Source of the DNA: Microbacterium testaceum
Lineage (GTDB): Bacteria; Actinomycetota; Actinomycetes; Actinomycetales; Microbacteriaceae
Assembly (NCBI RefSeq): GCF_029761935.1
Contig: NZ_CP121699.1
Location: 3,224,001-3,288,000 of the forward strand
DNA: 64,000 nt
Direction of reading: 5' to 3'
Within the stretch, counting starts at the first letter, position 1. Each line of letters opens with the position of its first letter. The translations under genes and the position numbers were made by a program. Of the stretch, positions 27,009 to 35,527 are shown piece by piece. The notes beneath the pieces are model-generated. The model was given only the letters and a program-made list of their open reading frames with translations. It had not been told where the DNA came from and ran no database searches.

Positions 27009-30000
27009 GTGATCGGCGCTGACGGAGACGAGACGGTGTCGTCCGTCGATCCCGGCGACCTGCGATTGTCGGAACCCGGCATCGTGGTTCGCCACGTGGC
27101 CGACCCCGAACGCGACCGGATCCGGTCCGAGGCTGCGGCTCTCGGCGGACGATCGACCCTCCTGCGCTTCGACGACGCCCGCGATGCCGGCATCGACATC
27201 ACGAAGGCGCACCCGGGTTCGCTCCCGCAGTTCATCACGGGTCGCGCGACGATGCTGTCGAACCTCTTCCGCGACGAGGTGGCCCTGCGCACGGCCCGCA
27301 TGGCCGCCGAGCGCATCACGGCCAAGAACGTCGAGCTGCGCACCGCGCGCGGCCTCGAGCCCGTGCACCTCGCGGTGGGCCTGTCGGCGTGGAAGATCGG
27401 GGGAGTGGAGTGGTCCGCTCCGGTCCTCCTCCGCCCGCTCGCCATCCGCCGCCACCACGGCGACTTCGAGCTGAAGCTGCACGGCGCGTTCGTCATGAAC
27501 CCCGAGCTCGCTCGCGCGTTCCGCACGCACCTCGGCATCCAGATCGATCCCGCGGCTCTCGCGGGCCTCGCCTACGACCAGGGCGTGTTCAAGCCGCAGC
27601 CGGTCATCGACCACATCCGCCGCCTCACCTCGCACGTGCCGACCTTCGTCGTGCACCCGCGCCTGGTGATCTCGTCGTTCGCCGATGTCGGATCGGGTAT
27701 GGCTCGTGACACGCACGACCTCGACCACACCCTCTTGAACGCGCTCGCCGGTCACCCCGACGACCGCGCGCGCATCACGGTGCGTCGCGACGACCCGCAG
27801 GTCGTGAGCCCCGACGAGCGCACTCCCGCTGCCGACACCCTGCTCCTCGACGCGGATGCCGAGCAGGAGCGTGTCCTCGCCCGCATCGCCGCGGGGCAGT
27901 CGCTCGCCGTGCACACCCTTCCCGGCACGGGCGGCACGCAGACGGTCATCAACGCGATCGGGCAGCTCGTCCACGACAACAAGCGCGTGCTCGTGGTCAG
28001 TGCCCGTCGCTCGACGCTCGACGGCATCCGTCACCGTCTGGCCGGAGTCGGCCTCACGGGTCTCGCCGTCTCTCCGAACCACGTGCGTCGCGACCTCATC
28101 CGCGCGATCGGTCGCAATGAGAAGGCCGAGCAGCCGAAGGTCGCCGAGATCGACGACGCCCTCGTGCGTCTGCGCACGGTCCTGCGCGACTACCGTTCCG
28201 CCGTGACCGAGCCGCACCTCGCGTTGGGCGTCTCGGCGCTCGACATCCTGCGCGCGCTGACGTCGTTGGCATCCACTTCTCCCGCTCCGTCGACCGAGGC
28301 CCGCTTCGATCTCGCGACCCTCGAGAGACTCGCCGGACGACGAGATGCCGCGGCCCGGGCGCTCGCGATGGCCGCGCGCCTCGGCGAGTTCCGCTTCGGG
28401 CCCGACGATTCGCCGTGGTACGGCGTCAGCTTCTCGCGGACCGAGGACGCGCGTGCGGCGCACGATCTCGCGGGCAAGCTCCACAGCAGCGACGTTCCTC
28501 GTCTGCTCGAGCGCGGGTACGAGCTCATCGCGCAGACGCGCATGCGCCCGTTCCAGACGGTGTCCGAGCTCGGGTCGTACCTGAAGCTCCTGCAGGGCAT
28601 CCGCGAGTCGCTCGATCGCTTCAGCCCGAGTGTCTTCGAGCGTCCGCTCGGCGAGCTCATCGACGCGCACTCGCCGCGCCGCGACGCCTCCGCGATGAGC
28701 GGTCCCAACCGTCGTCGCCTCAAGCGGCTGTCGAAGGAGTACGTGCGCCCGGGCGTCCACGTGCCCGACATGTACGAGGCGCTCGTGCGCATCCAGCAGC
28801 AGCGCACGGAGTGGCAGCGCGTCGTCGACGCCGGCGTCACCCCCGAGGTGCCGCTGGGTCTCGCCGACGTCCACGTCGCGTGGCAGCGCACCGACGCCCT
28901 GCTCGGCGAACTCGATCAGATCCTCGGCCGTCAAGGCTCCGAGCGCCTCGCGACCCTGCCCGTGCAGCGTCTCGTGCGCACCCTCGCCGGTCTCGCCGCG
29001 GAGTCGACCTTCTTCGACAACCTCGTCGAGCGCGCTCAACTGCGTTCCGAGCTCGCGCGGCTGGGTCTCGAGCAGCTCCTCGTCGAGCTCTCGGTGCGCC
29101 ACGTTCCCGAAGAGCGCGTGGGGGCCGAACTCGAGTTCGCGTGGTGGCAGTCGGCCCTCGAGCATTTGCTGCGCACCGACCGTGCTCTTCTCGGTGCGAA
29201 CACGAGCGTCGTCGACCGTCTCGAGCGCGATTTCCGTCTCGTCGACGAGGCCCACGCCGCTGCGGCCGGCCCGCTGCTCGCCGCTCAGCTCGCGACGCAG
29301 TGGCGTATCGGCATCGTCGATCACGCCGACGAGGCGGCCGCCCTCAAGCGCGTCCTCAAGGACGGCCTGCACACGGCGCAGGAGATGTCGGATGCCGCGC
29401 CCATCCTGCTGCGCACGCTCGCGCCGGTGTGGCTCGCGTCGCCGTACGAGGTTCCCGACGTTCCGACCGATCTCGCGTTCGATGTCGTCATCATCGCGGA
29501 TGCCGCGGCCCTGTGCCTCGCCGAGGCGGCCCCGGCTCTGCGCCGGGCTCGCCAGGTCGTGCTGTTCGGCGACCCGGTGGTGCAAAAGCCCACCCCCTTC
29601 CGCGTGAGCGCGTCGATCGCCGCCGGCCCCGACGAGGCCGACGAGGTCCCCTTCGACGAGACCTCGGTCTTCGAGCGCATCGCCGAGCTGCTGCCCGTCG
29701 AGACGCTCACCCGCAGCTACCGCGCCGGCGGCGAGGATCTCTCGCAGCTGGTGAACGACGCCTTCTACGGCGGAGAGATCGTCTCGCTTCCCTGGGCCGG
29801 TTCGTACCTCGGCCGCGGCAGCCTGAGCGTCGATTACGTCGAGGGTGGTGTCGGTGCCCCCGACCCCGTCAGCGGCGCGGTCGAGAGCCCCGATGCCGAG
29901 GTCGCCCGCGTCGTCACGCTCGTCGTCGAGCACGCCGTGAACCGCGCGTCCGAATCGCTCATGGTCGTCACCGCCAGCCGCAAGCACGCAGAGCGCGTGC

Positions 30001-30716
30001 GTGCCTCGGTCGTGGCGGCGTTGGCCGGACGCTCCGACGTCGCCGAGTTCATCTCGAGGGATGCCGCCGAGCCCTTCGCCGTGCTGACGCTCGAAGAGTC
30101 CGTGGCCGAGAGTCGCGACCGCGTGGTGTTCTCGCTCGGCTTCGGTCTCACGCGCCACGGTCGCGTACTGAGCGACTTCGGCGACCTGTCGACGCCCGAT
30201 GGGGAGCGACTGCTCACCGTCGGGATGACGCGCGCCCGCCGCTCGATGGTGATCGTGTCATCGATCCGTCCCTCGGCGTTCGACGACGGCCGCCTCGAGC
30301 ACGGTGCCGCGACCCTCATGGGCATTCTGGGCAATGTCGCGTCGCGCAGCCGTGAGACGCGCCTCGAAGACCTGGCCGACCCGCTGACCCGCGCCCTGGC
30401 GCGCGAACTGCGCAGACTCGGCATCGAAGTCGACGTCGATTACCGCGGGTTGCTTCCGCTCGTCGCTCGCTACCAGGGCAAGGCGGTGGTGGCCGAGAGC
30501 GATCCCGAGACCATCGGCGAATCCCTCCGCGAGACCCTCCGTCTGCGGCCGCAGATCCTCCGCCGCCTCGGCTGGCACTACGTGCGCGTGCACGCGTTCG
30601 ACCTGTACAGCGACCCCGCCGGAGTGGCATCCCGTATCGGGGAACTCCTGGGGATCGCTCCCGACGACGCGGTCGCCCCCGACGCGACCACCGAGTCGCT
30701 CGATCTTCCCGACTGA
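27009..30716 (+). CDS. Large SF1-helicase-like protein with degenerate ATPase motifs
   Basis: This 1235-residue protein resembles UPF1/DUF4011-type superfamily I helicases. The Walker A position reads LPGTGGTQTVINAIGQ; Gly309 replaces the catalytic Lys of GTGKT. Walker B reads VVIIADAAAL; Ala830-Asp831 replace Asp-Glu. Motif III (VVLFGDPVVQKP), motif IV (TLTRSYRAGGE) and motif VI (VGMTRARRSMVIVSS) look normal. The C-terminal 110 residues recall a Vsr-like nuclease domain but lack its usual acidic/Lys set (ESDPETIG). An N-terminal 270-residue region and a helical insert (about 450-800) flank the core. It is probably a non-hydrolysing scaffold or regulator. The start GTG 27009 is inferred from GAGGA seven bases upstream and the -10 box; GTG 26904 is the alternative. 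Confidence 0.85.
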   Translation: MIGADGDETVSSVDPGDLRLSEPGIVVRHVADPERDRIRSEAAALGGRSTLLRFDDARDAGIDITKAHPGSLPQFITGRATMLSNLFRDEVALRTARMAAERITAKNVELRTARGLEPVHLAVGLSAWKIGGVEWSAPVLLRPLAIRRHHGDFELKLHGAFVMNPELARAFRTHLGIQIDPAALAGLAYDQGVFKPQPVIDHIRRLTSHVPTFVVHPRLVISSFADVGSGMARDTHDLDHTLLNALAGHPDDRARITVRRDDPQVVSPDERTPAADTLLLDADAEQERVLARIAAGQSLAVHTLPGTGGTQTVINAIGQLVHDNKRVLVVSARRSTLDGIRHRLAGVGLTGLAVSPNHVRRDLIRAIGRNEKAEQPKVAEIDDALVRLRTVLRDYRSAVTEPHLALGVSALDILRALTSLASTSPAPSTEARFDLATLERLAGRRDAAARALAMAARLGEFRFGPDDSPWYGVSFSRTEDARAAHDLAGKLHSSDVPRLLERGYELIAQTRMRPFQTVSELGSYLKLLQGIRESLDRFSPSVFERPLGELIDAHSPRRDASAMSGPNRRRLKRLSKEYVRPGVHVPDMYEALVRIQQQRTEWQRVVDAGVTPEVPLGLADVHVAWQRTDALLGELDQILGRQGSERLATLPVQRLVRTLAGLAAESTFFDNLVERAQLRSELARLGLEQLLVELSVRHVPEERVGAELEFAWWQSALEHLLRTDRALLGANTSVVDRLERDFRLVDEAHAAAAGPLLAAQLATQWRIGIVDHADEAAALKRVLKDGLHTAQEMSDAAPILLRTLAPVWLASPYEVPDVPTDLAFDVVIIADAAALCLAEAAPALRRARQVVLFGDPVVQKPTPFRVSASIAAGPDEADEVPFDETSVFERIAELLPVETLTRSYRAGGEDLSQLVNDAFYGGEIVSLPWAGSYLGRGSLSVDYVEGGVGAPDPVSGAVESPDAEVARVVTLVVEHAVNRASESLMVVTASRKHAERVRASVVAALAGRSDVAEFISRDAAEPFAVLTLEESVAESRDRVVFSLGFGLTRHGRVLSDFGDLSTPDGERLLTVGMTRARRSMVIVSSIRPSAFDDGRLEHGAATLMGILGNVASRSRETRLEDLADPLTRALARELRRLGIEVDVDYRGLLPLVARYQGKAVVAESDPETIGESLRETLRLRPQILRRLGWHYVRVHAFDLYSDPAGVASRIGELLGIAPDDAVAPDATTESLDLPD

Positions 30717-30723
30717 GCGCGCG

Positions 30724-30960
30724 ATGAGCGACACCCCGCACGATGCCGTCCCCGAGGCGGACGCGACGAGCGGTCGAGGCACCGAGCGTCAGCCGGTCGT
30801 CCGCGTCCGCGGTGCTCGTCGGGCGCGCCTGCTCGCCGCCCCGGGCACGACCGCCGAACCGGCGCCGGCCGACGATCCCGCGCGCGGGACGGGTGCGCGG
30901 CCCGCGGCATCCGGCCCCAACGACGAGCGCATGATGCGCGACGTCCCGCCGCACTACTGA
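30724..30960 (+). CDS. Small hypothetical protein following the helicase-like gene
   Basis: This 78-residue hydrophilic protein (MSDTPHDAVPEADATSG ... NDERMMRDVPPHY) starts seven bases after the helicase-like stop codon and is probably co-transcribed. It has an acidic N-terminus, a basic patch RVRGARRARLL and a Pro/Ala-rich linker. It ends with a distinctive DERMMRDVPPHY tail. No membrane segment or known domain is visible. It may be a partner of the large protein. Confidence 0.65.
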   Translation: MSDTPHDAVPEADATSGRGTERQPVVRVRGARRARLLAAPGTTAEPAPADDPARGTGARPAASGPNDERMMRDVPPHY

Positions 30961-30986
30961 CCCGCGCAGACGAAACGGCGCCCGGA

Positions 30987-31003
30987 CCGGGATGCGATCC
31001 CGG
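30987..31003. terminator. Short perfect hairpin between convergent genes
   Basis: CCGGGAT-GCG-ATCCCGG forms a 7-bp stem with a three-base loop in the gap before mscL. No T-run follows on either strand. Confidence 0.55.
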
Positions 31004-31035
31004 CGCGGACGCCGTCAGGGTGGGGCGATATCGGT

Positions 31036-31455
31036 TCAGAGTTTGTTCTGGCGCTCCAGCAGGTCGCGGATCTGCACGAGCAGCTCCTGCTCCGTCGGCA
31101 GCTTCGGCTCGTCCGAGGCGGGCTCGTTCACCCCGGCGCGCGCGGCCGCGATTGCCTTCCACCGGTTCATCGGGTAGACGAACACGAGGTAGACGACGAT
31201 CGCCACGGCGAAGAAGCTGATGATCGCGGAGAGCAGGGTGGGGAGGGGGAAGACCACTTCCTGCCCGTAGATGCCCGTGATCGTTGGCCCGACCTCGCCG
31301 TTCTCGGCGGGCTTGTAGAACACCTCGATCAGCGGGGTGATGACCGCCGCGACGATGGCGTTGACGACCGCCGTGAACGCCGCGCCGATGACCACCGCGA
31401 CGGCGAGGTCGATGACGTTCCCACGGAGGATGAACTCCTTGAATCCCTTGATCAT
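31036..31455 (-). CDS. mscL: Large-conductance mechanosensitive channel MscL
   Basis: This 139-residue protein opens under membrane tension to release solutes during hypo-osmotic shock. MIKGFKEFILRGNVIDLAVA forms the amphipathic N-terminal helix and start of TM1. TM2 is LLSAIISFFAVAIVVYLVFV followed by PMNRW. The C-terminal helix bundle ends EQELLVQIRDLLERQNKL. The length matches the family. It is the last gene of a minus-strand cluster behind fmdB (34-base gap). Confidence 0.97.
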   Translation of the reverse strand: MIKGFKEFILRGNVIDLAVAVVIGAAFTAVVNAIVAAVITPLIEVFYKPAENGEVGPTITGIYGQEVVFPLPTLLSAIISFFAVAIVVYLVFVYPMNRWKAIAAARAGVNEPASDEPKLPTEQELLVQIRDLLERQNKL

Positions 31456-31489
31456 GCGCTGGCTCCTCTCAGGCCGCGCCGACTCGGGC

Positions 31490-31759
31490 TCAGGAGGCCG
31501 AGGACGGGGCGGACGACGTCGATTCCGACTTCGATGATGTCGAAGAACCGGTCGAGCCGCTACCGGACCCGCCGGAGGTGGAGCTGCGGGAGTCGGTGCG
31601 GTAGAACCCCGAGCCGTTGAACGTCACGCCGATCGATCCGTACTGCTTGCGCACCTCGCCGCCGCACTCGGGGCACTCGGTGAGGGCAGCGTCCGCGAAC
31701 GACTGGACCGCGTCGAAACGGTGACCGCACTGCTTGCAGGCGTAGGAGTAGGTGGGCAT
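31490..31759 (-). CDS. FmdB-type zinc-ribbon protein
   Basis: This 89-residue protein has a single FmdB zinc ribbon: MPTYSYACKQCGHRFDAVQ and CPECGGEVRK supply two CxxC pairs. A Ser/Gly-rich disordered tail of about 35 residues follows. FmdB-family proteins are small putative regulators with no settled function in actinobacteria. The start is supported by the universal MPTY N-terminus. It lies 17 bases behind the 5-formyl-THF cyclo-ligase gene. Confidence 0.93.
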   Translation of the reverse strand: MPTYSYACKQCGHRFDAVQSFADAALTECPECGGEVRKQYGSIGVTFNGSGFYRTDSRSSTSGGSGSGSTGSSTSSKSESTSSAPSSAS

Positions 31760-31776
31760 GAGCGTCCTTCGGGTGT

Positions 31777-32373
31777 TCAGGAGGTGTGGGCGGCGAGCGG
31801 CAGCGTGCGCGTGGGGGTGACCACGCCCGTGACGGGCTGGTCGTGCACGTCGCGCGGCACGTCGTCGATGAGCTCGGAGTCGAAGATGACCGCGTACACC
31901 GGCGGGCACTTCTCCATCGAGCCGAGGGTCTTGTCGAAGTAGCCGCGACCCCAGCCGAGGCGCATGCCCTGGTGATCGACGGCGGCCGCCGGGATGATCA
32001 GGAGGTCGACGTCGTTGACGGCGATCGGCCCCAGAACGTCACCGATCGGTTCGGGAAGCCCGAACAGTCCCTCGGTGATCTCGGTGTCGGGAGTGGCCAC
32101 GCTCCAGTCGAGCAGACCGTCTTCGCGGGTGATCGGGAGCAGGACCCGGATGCCGCGCCCCACCGCCGCGCGAACGAAGGCGTGCGTGCCGGGCTCGGTG
32201 GGGGTCGACAGGAAACACGAGATGCTGCGCGCGCCGAGGCGGGCGACGAGGGCGTCGAGCTGCTCTGTGACGCCGGCCTCGGCCACCTCGCGCGCATGGG
32301 CGGAGATGGTCTGGCGGCGTTCGCGCAGATCGGCGCGGAGGGCGCGCTTGGCCTGCTCGATACGATCCGGCAT
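31777..32373 (-). CDS. 5-formyltetrahydrofolate cyclo-ligase
   Basis: This 198-residue enzyme converts 5-formyl-THF to 5,10-methenyl-THF with ATP. The N-terminal basic helix (KRALRADLRERRQTIS) and the folate/ATP motif MRLGWGRGYFDKTLG are both present, with VDLLIIPAAAVDHQG before the latter. The length is standard. A -10 box TAGACT lies six bases before the ATG, so its mRNA appears leaderless. It heads the cluster with fmdB and mscL and is divergent from galU. Confidence 0.94.
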   Translation of the reverse strand: MPDRIEQAKRALRADLRERRQTISAHAREVAEAGVTEQLDALVARLGARSISCFLSTPTEPGTHAFVRAAVGRGIRVLLPITREDGLLDWSVATPDTEITEGLFGLPEPIGDVLGPIAVNDVDLLIIPAAAVDHQGMRLGWGRGYFDKTLGSMEKCPPVYAVIFDSELIDDVPRDVHDQPVTGVVTPTRTLPLAAHTS

Positions 32374-32379
32374 GCGATA

Positions 32380-32385
32380 AGTCTA
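32380..32385 (-). promoter_or_regulatory. -10 box TAGACT, leaderless start of the cyclo-ligase gene
   Basis: On the minus strand the order is TAGACT, TATCGC, then ATG. The six-base spacing places transcription start at the start codon. Confidence 0.6.
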
Positions 32386-32423
32386 GGGGCGGGCGCGTTG
32401 CCGCCGGTGGCGCAGGACCCCGC

Positions 32424-32429
32424 TAGGGT
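32424..32429 (+). promoter_or_regulatory. -10 box TAGGGT, leaderless start of galU
   Basis: The order is TAGGGT, ATGCCC, then ATG at 32436. The same six-base spacing occurs on the divergent gene. It argues for the ATG at 32436 rather than the in-frame ATG at 32430. Confidence 0.6.
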
Positions 32430-32435
32430 ATGCCC

Positions 32436-33329
32436 ATGCCTCACAAGCCCTTCAAGGCCGTCATCCCGGCCGCCGGACTCGGTACGCGCTTCCTGCCCGC
32501 CACGAAGGCGATGCCCAAAGAGATGCTGCCCGTCGTCGACAAGCCGGCCATCCAGTACGTCGTCGAAGAGGCGACCGGTGCCGGCATCGAAGACGTCCTG
32601 ATCATCATCGGTCGCAACAAGAACAACATCGCCAACCACTTCGACTCCATGCCCGAGCTCGAGGCGAAGCTGCGCGAGAAGGGCGACGACGACAAGCTCG
32701 CCAAGGTCGAGCACTCATCCGAGCTCGCCGACATCCACATGGTGCGTCAGGGCGAGCCGAAGGGGCTGGGTCACGCGGTGCTGCGTGCGCGCAGCCACGT
32801 CGGCGACCACCCTTTCGCCGTCCTGCTGGGCGACGACCTCATCGACGAGCGCGACCCTCTGCTCACCAAGATGATGGACGAGTACGACAAGCGCGGCGGT
32901 GCCACCGTCATCGCGCTGATGGAAGTCGATCCCGCCCACATCCACCTCTACGGTGTCGCCGCCGTCGAGGCCACCGACGAAGAAGACGTCGTCAAGGTCA
33001 CGCAGCTCGTCGAGAAGCCCAAGGCCGAAGACGCGCCCTCGAACCTGGCGATCATCGGTCGCTACGTTCTCGGTCCCGACGTCTTCGACATCCTCGAGCG
33101 CACCGAGCCCGGCAAGGGCGGCGAGATCCAGCTGACCGATGCCCTCGAAGAGCTCGCGACCGGTGGTGGCGACGGCGGCGGCGTGTACGGCGTCGTCTTC
33201 CGCGGACGTCGTTACGACACCGGCGACCGTGTCGACTACATCAAGGCGATCGTGCAGCTGGCTGCCGACCGCGACGACCTCGGCCCCGCCCTCCGCCCCT
33301 GGTTCAAGGAGTTCGCGCAGGGTCTCTGA
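32436..33329 (+). CDS. galU: UTP-glucose-1-phosphate uridylyltransferase GalU
   Basis: This 297-residue enzyme makes UDP-glucose for cell-wall and capsular polysaccharides. The nucleotide-binding signature AAGLGTRFLPATKAMPKEML starts near residue 12. LLGDDLIDE, QLVEKPKAEDAP and IIGRYVLGPDVFDIL are further family motifs. The ATG at 32436 is preferred because the -10 box ends six bases upstream. A GNAT acetyltransferase follows after 15 bases and is probably co-transcribed. Confidence 0.97.
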   Translation: MPHKPFKAVIPAAGLGTRFLPATKAMPKEMLPVVDKPAIQYVVEEATGAGIEDVLIIIGRNKNNIANHFDSMPELEAKLREKGDDDKLAKVEHSSELADIHMVRQGEPKGLGHAVLRARSHVGDHPFAVLLGDDLIDERDPLLTKMMDEYDKRGGATVIALMEVDPAHIHLYGVAAVEATDEEDVVKVTQLVEKPKAEDAPSNLAIIGRYVLGPDVFDILERTEPGKGGEIQLTDALEELATGGGDGGGVYGVVFRGRRYDTGDRVDYIKAIVQLAADRDDLGPALRPWFKEFAQGL

Positions 33330-33344
33330 CCCGGGCAAGACGCC

Positions 33345-33968
33345 ATGGATCTGTCCGTCCCCCGGCGGCACGGCGACGTGTCGATCCGTCTCATCCGCAA
33401 TCGCGATGCGCGCGTCCTCCAGCAGCAGCTGATCGACAACCGCTCGTGGTTGAAGCGGTGGGAGGCGACCAGCCCCGACGGTCCCGTGTCGTTCGACATG
33501 CGCCTCGGCATCCGTCGTCTTCTGCAGCAGTACCGTGACGGCGTCGGCGTCCCCTTCGTGATGGCGTGGGACGACGACGTCGCCGGGCAGCTCAACGTGT
33601 GGGGGGTGTCGCGCGGATCGCTGGCGTCGGCGACGATCGGCTACTGGGTCGCCGAGGAGTTCGCGGGTCGCAACATCACCACGATCAGCGTGGCGATGGC
33701 GACCGACGTGTGCTTCACCGAGCTCAACCTGCACCGCGTCGAAATCTGCATCCGGCCCGAGAACCACGCCAGCCTGCGGGTGGTCGAGAAGCTCGGCTTC
33801 CGTTACGAGGGATTGCGGCGCAAGTACATCCACATCGACGGCGATTGGCGCGACCACTACGCCTTCGCCCTCGTGCGCGAAGAGGTTCCGTACGGGGTGT
33901 TGGATCGCTACGTGCGGGGGCAGGTCCCGCCGGATGCCGCTCGCGTTCCTCCTTCGGATCGGGTCTGA
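33345..33968 (+). CDS. GNAT acetyltransferase (RimJ-like)
   Basis: This 207-residue protein has the RimJ/RimL-type GNAT fold. VAGQLNVWGVSRG marks the central strands, FAGRNITTISVAMATDVCF the acetyl-CoA pyrophosphate region, and NLHRVEICIRPENHASLRVV with EKLGFRYEGLRRKYIHIDG the C-terminal signature. The substrate may be a ribosomal protein N-terminus, but this is not shown by sequence. Its position behind galU is conserved in related actinobacteria as far as I recall. Confidence 0.9.
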   Translation: MDLSVPRRHGDVSIRLIRNRDARVLQQQLIDNRSWLKRWEATSPDGPVSFDMRLGIRRLLQQYRDGVGVPFVMAWDDDVAGQLNVWGVSRGSLASATIGYWVAEEFAGRNITTISVAMATDVCFTELNLHRVEICIRPENHASLRVVEKLGFRYEGLRRKYIHIDGDWRDHYAFALVREEVPYGVLDRYVRGQVPPDAARVPPSDRV

Positions 33969-34056
33969 ACGGTTCCGTTGCGATCCGCCTCCGGTACGTG
34001 GCGAAAGTCTCGTCGCGACACGCCGGGGGATGCCGAGGTGTGATCTCTCGGTGACC

Positions 34057-34062
34057 TACCTT
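34057..34062 (+). promoter_or_regulatory. -10 box TACCTT, leaderless start of the coiled-coil gene
   Basis: TACCTT is followed by TATGGC and then the ATG at 34069, again with a six-base spacing. Confidence 0.55.
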
Positions 34063-34068
34063 TATGGC

Positions 34069-35130
34069 ATGGGTGGGCAGGTTCTCAGCGGCGGCGTGAT
34101 CGTCTTCGTCGCGGTCGCGCTCTGGCTCGTCTATCTGCTTCCGTCGTGGCAGAGCCGTCACCGGTTCACCTCCGCCGAACGCAATGCCGTGCGTCTCAAC
34201 CAGGCGCTGCGCGTGCTCGCCGAGACAGCCGAGACGCCCCGAGAGGTCCGGCTGGAGCTGACGGCGCGCACCGCCCACCAACAGCAGAAGCTCGCGCGCC
34301 AGATCCAGGCTGAGAAGGCCCAGACCGAGCTCGCCGCGGCCAAGGCACGACTCGAGGTGGCTCGTCTCGAGAGTGCCCGCGATCGCGATGTCGTCAAGGA
34401 GCAGCGTGCCGCGGCCGTGGACCTGGCTCGTGCCGAGCGTGCCGCGGCCGTCGAGGTCGCTCGCGCCGAACGCGCTGCCGCCCTCGAGAAGACCCGCGCC
34501 GAGCGTGCCGCTGCCGTCGAGCGCGCGCACGCGGAGCGCGCCGCGGCCGTTGCGCGCCCCGAGGCTCGTCGAGTCCGTGCTCGCCGCCGCTTCCGTCTGA
34601 GCGTGACCACGGTGGCCCTTGCAGGCCTTGTCGCCGCGCTGGCCGGCCTCGCGCAGGTCGTCACCGGGGGAGCGCCGGTGCTGCTCTCTCTCGGGTCGGT
34701 CGTCGTCGTGGCATCCCTCGTCGTCCTCCGCCGCATCTCGGTCGTGGCCGCCCGCACGGCGCCTGTGTCCGTTGCGACATCGGTGGCGACGCGCACGGTC
34801 GCGACCGAAGTGCAGGACGTCGCCCTCGTGCCCGAGCCGCGCCCCACGTGGACGCCTCGCGAGCTTCCGCGCCCGCTCGTCGCGTCGGCCGGGTCGCGTG
34901 CCGCCGCCGTGGTCGACGAGCAGATCGCCCGCGAGGCGCTGCGCGCCGCCGCCCGCGAGGAGGCCGCGCGCGAGCTCGCCGCCGAGCAGGCTCCCACCCC
35001 GATCGAGACGGCTCGTCCGGCCGCTGTCGCCCCCGCTCCGTCGCCGTATGCCGCGATGGGGTACGTCGACGACTCGGAGATCCAGGATCACGTTCAGCGG
35101 CTCCTGGCGCGTCGCGCGTCGGGGGAGTGA
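34069..35130 (+). CDS. Membrane protein with 11-residue (hendecad) coiled-coil repeats
   Basis: This 353-residue protein of unknown function begins with a membrane segment (GGVIVFVAVALWLVYLLPSW), then a long charged helix (about 35-165), then two more hydrophobic segments (VTTVALAGLVAALAGLAQVV, APVLLSLGSVVVVASLVVL), and an Ala-rich C-terminal region with a second helix. The first helix contains five consecutive 11-residue units beginning AAAV or AAAL and mostly ending AER, encoded by 33-bp repeats at 34408-34572. An 11-residue period is typical of right-handed coiled coils. The start is the leaderless ATG at 34069. It is the last protein gene before tRNA-Ala. Confidence 0.85.
   Translation: MGGQVLSGGVIVFVAVALWLVYLLPSWQSRHRFTSAERNAVRLNQALRVLAETAETPREVRLELTARTAHQQQKLARQIQAEKAQTELAAAKARLEVARLESARDRDVVKEQRAAAVDLARAERAAAVEVARAERAAALEKTRAERAAAVERAHAERAAAVARPEARRVRARRRFRLSVTTVALAGLVAALAGLAQVVTGGAPVLLSLGSVVVVASLVVLRRISVVAARTAPVSVATSVATRTVATEVQDVALVPEPRPTWTPRELPRPLVASAGSRAAAVVDEQIAREALRAAAREEAARELAAEQAPTPIETARPAAVAPAPSPYAAMGYVDDSEIQDHVQRLLARRASGE
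34408..34572 (+). repeat. Five 33-bp repeats encoding hendecads
   Basis: Units at 34408, 34441, 34474, 34507 and 34540 each encode 11 residues on the plan AAAVxxARAER. The unit boundaries are exact, but the last unit is diverged (AAAVARPEARR). Confidence 0.9.
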
Positions 35131-35260
35131 CGTCGGCCCCTTCGCGGGTGCCGGGCGTGCTCCGTCGATCTCGCTCTCGACCGATGCTGTCAGCGGCATA
35201 CGCCGCTCGTCGCGTGCCCGACGGAGTCGGTGCGCGTCGAGGCGGGCGCGAATGACGTGA

Positions 35261-35266
35261 TAGTGT
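35261..35266 (+). promoter_or_regulatory. -10 box TAGTGT for tRNA-Ala
   Basis: TAGTGT lies 13 bases before the first base of tRNA-Ala at 35280, in an otherwise featureless 149-base gap. Confidence 0.45.
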
Positions 35267-35279
35267 TTACGAGGTTTCC

Positions 35280-35355
35280 GGGCCTGTGGCGCAGTTGGTA
35301 GCGCGCCTCGTTCGCATCGAGGAGGTCAGGGGTTCGAATCCCCTCAGGTCCACCA
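35280..35355 (+). tRNA. tRNA-Ala (anticodon CGC)
   Basis: The cloverleaf has acceptor GGGCCTG/CAGGTCC, D-stem GCGC/GCGC, anticodon stem CCTCG/CGAGG with loop TTCGCAT (anticodon CGC), and T-stem AGGGG/CCCCT with loop TTCGAAT. The discriminator A at 35352 is followed by an encoded CCA, unlike the tRNA-Arg in this window. Confidence 0.97.
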
Positions 35356-35364
35356 GAACACCAC

Positions 35365-35400
35365 AAGAAGGCCTCCGCTCAGCGGGGGCCTTCTTCGTTT
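35365..35400 (+). terminator. Rho-independent terminator after tRNA-Ala
   Basis: AAGAAGGCC pairs with GGCCTTCTT, extended by TCCGC/GCGGG around a TCA loop. CGTTT follows. It begins nine bases after the encoded CCA. Confidence 0.88.
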
Positions 35401-35527
35401 GTCGACGGGATCTCCGGGGACGTGCGCAGCTCAGCGCGACGGGCCGGCGCCCTTGGGCCCCCTCCGCAGGCCGTGAGGAGCGAGGACTCAGGTGCCCTCG
35501 GCCGCTCGGCCGAAAGACGTCTCCGAC

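Noticed and set aside
26820..30158. 1112-codon minus-strand frame opposite the helicase-like gene
   Set aside because: Composition is typical of antisense shadow; the plus frame has helicase motifs III, IV and VI.
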